A stretch of DNA of 64,000 nt, taken from NCBI GenBank assembly GCA_026874595.1, contig CM049309.1, positions 55,712,079 through 55,776,078 of the forward strand, written 5' to 3'. The notes under the pieces are model-generated. The model saw nothing but the letters and a program-made list of their open reading frames with translations, did no database searches and was not told the DNA's origin. Both the position numbers and the translations under genes were made by a program. Shown here piece after piece: positions 58,501-61,500 of this stretch. The number at the start of each line of letters is the position of its first letter. Positions within the stretch are counted from its first letter, which is position 1. The DNA comes from Sipunculus nudus (taxonomy: Eukaryota > Annelida > Sipuncula > Golfingiida > Sipunculidae).

Positions 58501-61500
58501 ATCAAGTAATGGGAACCAGTTTCATCTGACCCAATTTAATCTTAGCATGGTAGAAGGAATGGAATTAGAATTTACAGACCATTTGACTGTGCAAAATTCG
58601 TCCCTGGGCCCATACACTTTAATGACAAAGAAAAATCTATCATTAGAGGAGAACGTTGCTCATTGTTTGCAAAGGATGGATCACACAAACTGAGTTTGAA
58701 CCGGGAACTACTAGCAAACAGTTTCATTAGGGCCAACAAAGAAATGGGTCTTACAGAGTAATACTCAAAGCGGCCCAACCAAAACATTGAGTATCACCAG
58801 TTTAAAATGGAATCCCTTCAAAATGCCATTGACCTTGTATCTCCGTACTCTTTCTTCGCCTCGGTGGATCTTAAGGATGCTTGGTATAGCGTTCCCATGC
58901 ATAGAGATTTCCAGAAATTCCTCACATCCCACTGGGAAGGGAATTGTTATAAATTGACATGCTTGCCCAATGGTTTATCTTCGGGACCTAGAGTGTTCAC
59001 AAACTTGGTTAAACCGGTGAACGCATGGTATAGACAACAAGGCCATATCACTGTGACATACAAAAATGACTCCTTGCTCATTGGAGACAATCCTGCGGAA
59101 TCTTCCCGCATTGTAGCAGACATAGTGCGCCTGTTCAAAAGCTTGGCTTTGAAATACACCAGGACACGCCTGTTTTAAAGCCCTGCAAATAAATAAAATG
59201 TTTTGGGTTCATTCTAGATTAGGATAACATGACTGTTTCACTCACTAGTTCGAAGGCAGTTAACTTAACTGGAAAATTATTCGCACCAACAATTAGGAGA
59301 GTTTAAGAGGTCTTGGGATACATAGTTTCAAGCTGTCCCGCCGTTAGCATTGGGCTCCCTATGTGTAGGTGGCTAGAATTAGACAAGGCACCGGCTTTAA
59401 AAGGCAGTAAAGGCAATTTTGACACTATGACCATATGTAATTCAGCTAAATCTGAACTGGTCTGGTGGGTTGATAATGCACATATTTTGGACAAGCCCAT
59501 AAAACAAACTAAACCAGGTTTCAATTGGGAAACAGGTGCAAGTAAACCTGGCTGGGGTGTTGTTCTATGAAAACTACTGGGTTATGGTCCAGCAGTGAAA
59601 CAGATCAACACATTAACTGGCCAGAACTTATTTCATTTTCTTAGGACTTAAGGCCTTATATTGAAACCTCCAAGGTGTACATGTTAGGGCTTTGGTAGAC
59701 AACACCACAGTGGTGACTTACATTTAAAACAAAAACAAAAAACAAAACCTAGCTTTTTAAAAAATGACAATATTAATTTAGGACTGGTATCGCCATATAT
59801 GGATACATATGGACATCAGCAGCGCATATACCAGGCAAAGATAATGTGCAAGCAGACCTGCTCTCAAGGCTGGTTAATTTAGATGCTGTGTGGCAGCTTC
59901 TACCCTCAGTGTTTCAGCGCATTACCTTAATTTGTAATTGACTGAATTTAGACTTCTTTGCTTCGAGGATCAACCACCAATTACCAAAATATATGTCATG
60001 GAAACCGGACCCCAACCATGACAGTTGATGCAGGTCCTCGCATATGTTCTATGCTTCTCCGCCTTTCAGCATTCTGAATCAAGTGCTAAAAAAGATCAGG
60101 CTGGAAAACACAACGGAAGAATTAGTGTTACAATGGTGGACGACAAAGCCGTGGTTCCCAATGGCAAACCTCATGCTGTAAGACAAGCCGCTGATACTGC
60201 CGCACAGTGAATTAATACTCCAGTTACCACAGAACAAGAGCATGTCGCACAAACTAAGAAACACCTAGCATGCCGCTTACCCGGCAATCCCTGCGCATGC
60301 GTTCAGTTTCGGACCGAGATTCGCAAATTATTCAACAGTCATTGTGGAAAACAACAAATAGACAGTATACACTCTACATCAAACGAAGGGAAAGATACTG
60401 TAGCGTGAGAGGACTTGGATCCCGTGTGTCCCTCTATAAGTCAGTCTTTGGACTTTCTCGTAGTGGCCTGCCATCCCAAAACCCGCTGGTCACTTGGGAC
60501 ACAAATATTGTACTCAACTACCTAAAGATGCTTTCTCCAGTTGAGTCGCTTTCATTCAAGGATCTATCACGAAAATTATTTATGTAACTATAGCTTTGTT
60601 AACCGGGCAGAGAGGCAATACCTACACTGCTAACATCACAGTATCATCTTCATCAGTCAAACTACGCATTGGAGAAATGGTCAAGCAATCATCACCACCA
60701 CACAAGCATCAATCAAAGATTACTTTTAAGGCGTGCGCCCCTGACAGAAGATCATACATAGTGACTGTTATGACAAATTTTCTGGACAGGACTAAACCCC
60801 TTAGGCAAAATGACTACAAACTATTTATTAAGCTTTACAACCCTCCCACACAGCGGTTTCGAGGGACACCATCTCAAGGTGGTTGAATTTACTCTGCAAC
60901 AAGCTGAAATCGATATGAGTTTCTTTACCCCTCACAGCACGAGGGTAGAAGCAGTTTCGTCTGCCAGTAACTGTAACATTCCTGTTACTACCATTCTCAA
61001 AACAGCTGTTGGTCTTCTGAATCTACTTTCACAAAATAGTATAAAAACCAGTCACTTCTCCAGACTATCATACTTAACACATGCATTTTAAAACTCTCAC
61101 GTGATCTCGTAAGACGAGGGGTGAGACAGAATCCCATAGTTAAACGAGAGTTACCTGTAAATTGAAGTTTGAAGAGAATTCTGTTTATCCTCGAGCCGAT
61201 AGTGATTTCTAGCATGTTTTTTCGCTGAAATTTGTCTGATTGTAACTGTCGACTGGCGCTCTCTCACGTGATCTCTAACGAGTCGAGGATTGACAAAATT
61301 CTCATGAAACTTGACCTTACAAGAAAGTCTCGTTTAATAATGGAATTCACTTGTATATATAACGTATTGACAGTTATAAGCTTTAGATATTCCGTTGTTG
61401 TGCACTGAGGAATGTCAAGCAAATAATCTTAGGAACCTCTTTTGCAGCATGACTACCTGTTCTTGGTTAAACTTAAGGCTTTATTATCGCAACAGACCGG

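Larger units (their letters stand above)
57331..61288 (+). mobile_element. Decayed DIRS-type retrotransposon in intron 30
   Basis: Order is left inverted terminal repeat, gag-like region, RT, RNase H, tyrosine recombinase, internal complementary repeat, right inverted terminal repeat. DIRS elements integrate with a tyrosine recombinase, so there is no integrase and no target duplication. Stops and frameshifts occur in every domain and the RT catalytic box reads Y-K-N-D instead of Y-x-D-D, so this copy is inactive. It has the same orientation as the host gene and sits between exons 30 and 31. Confidence 0.
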
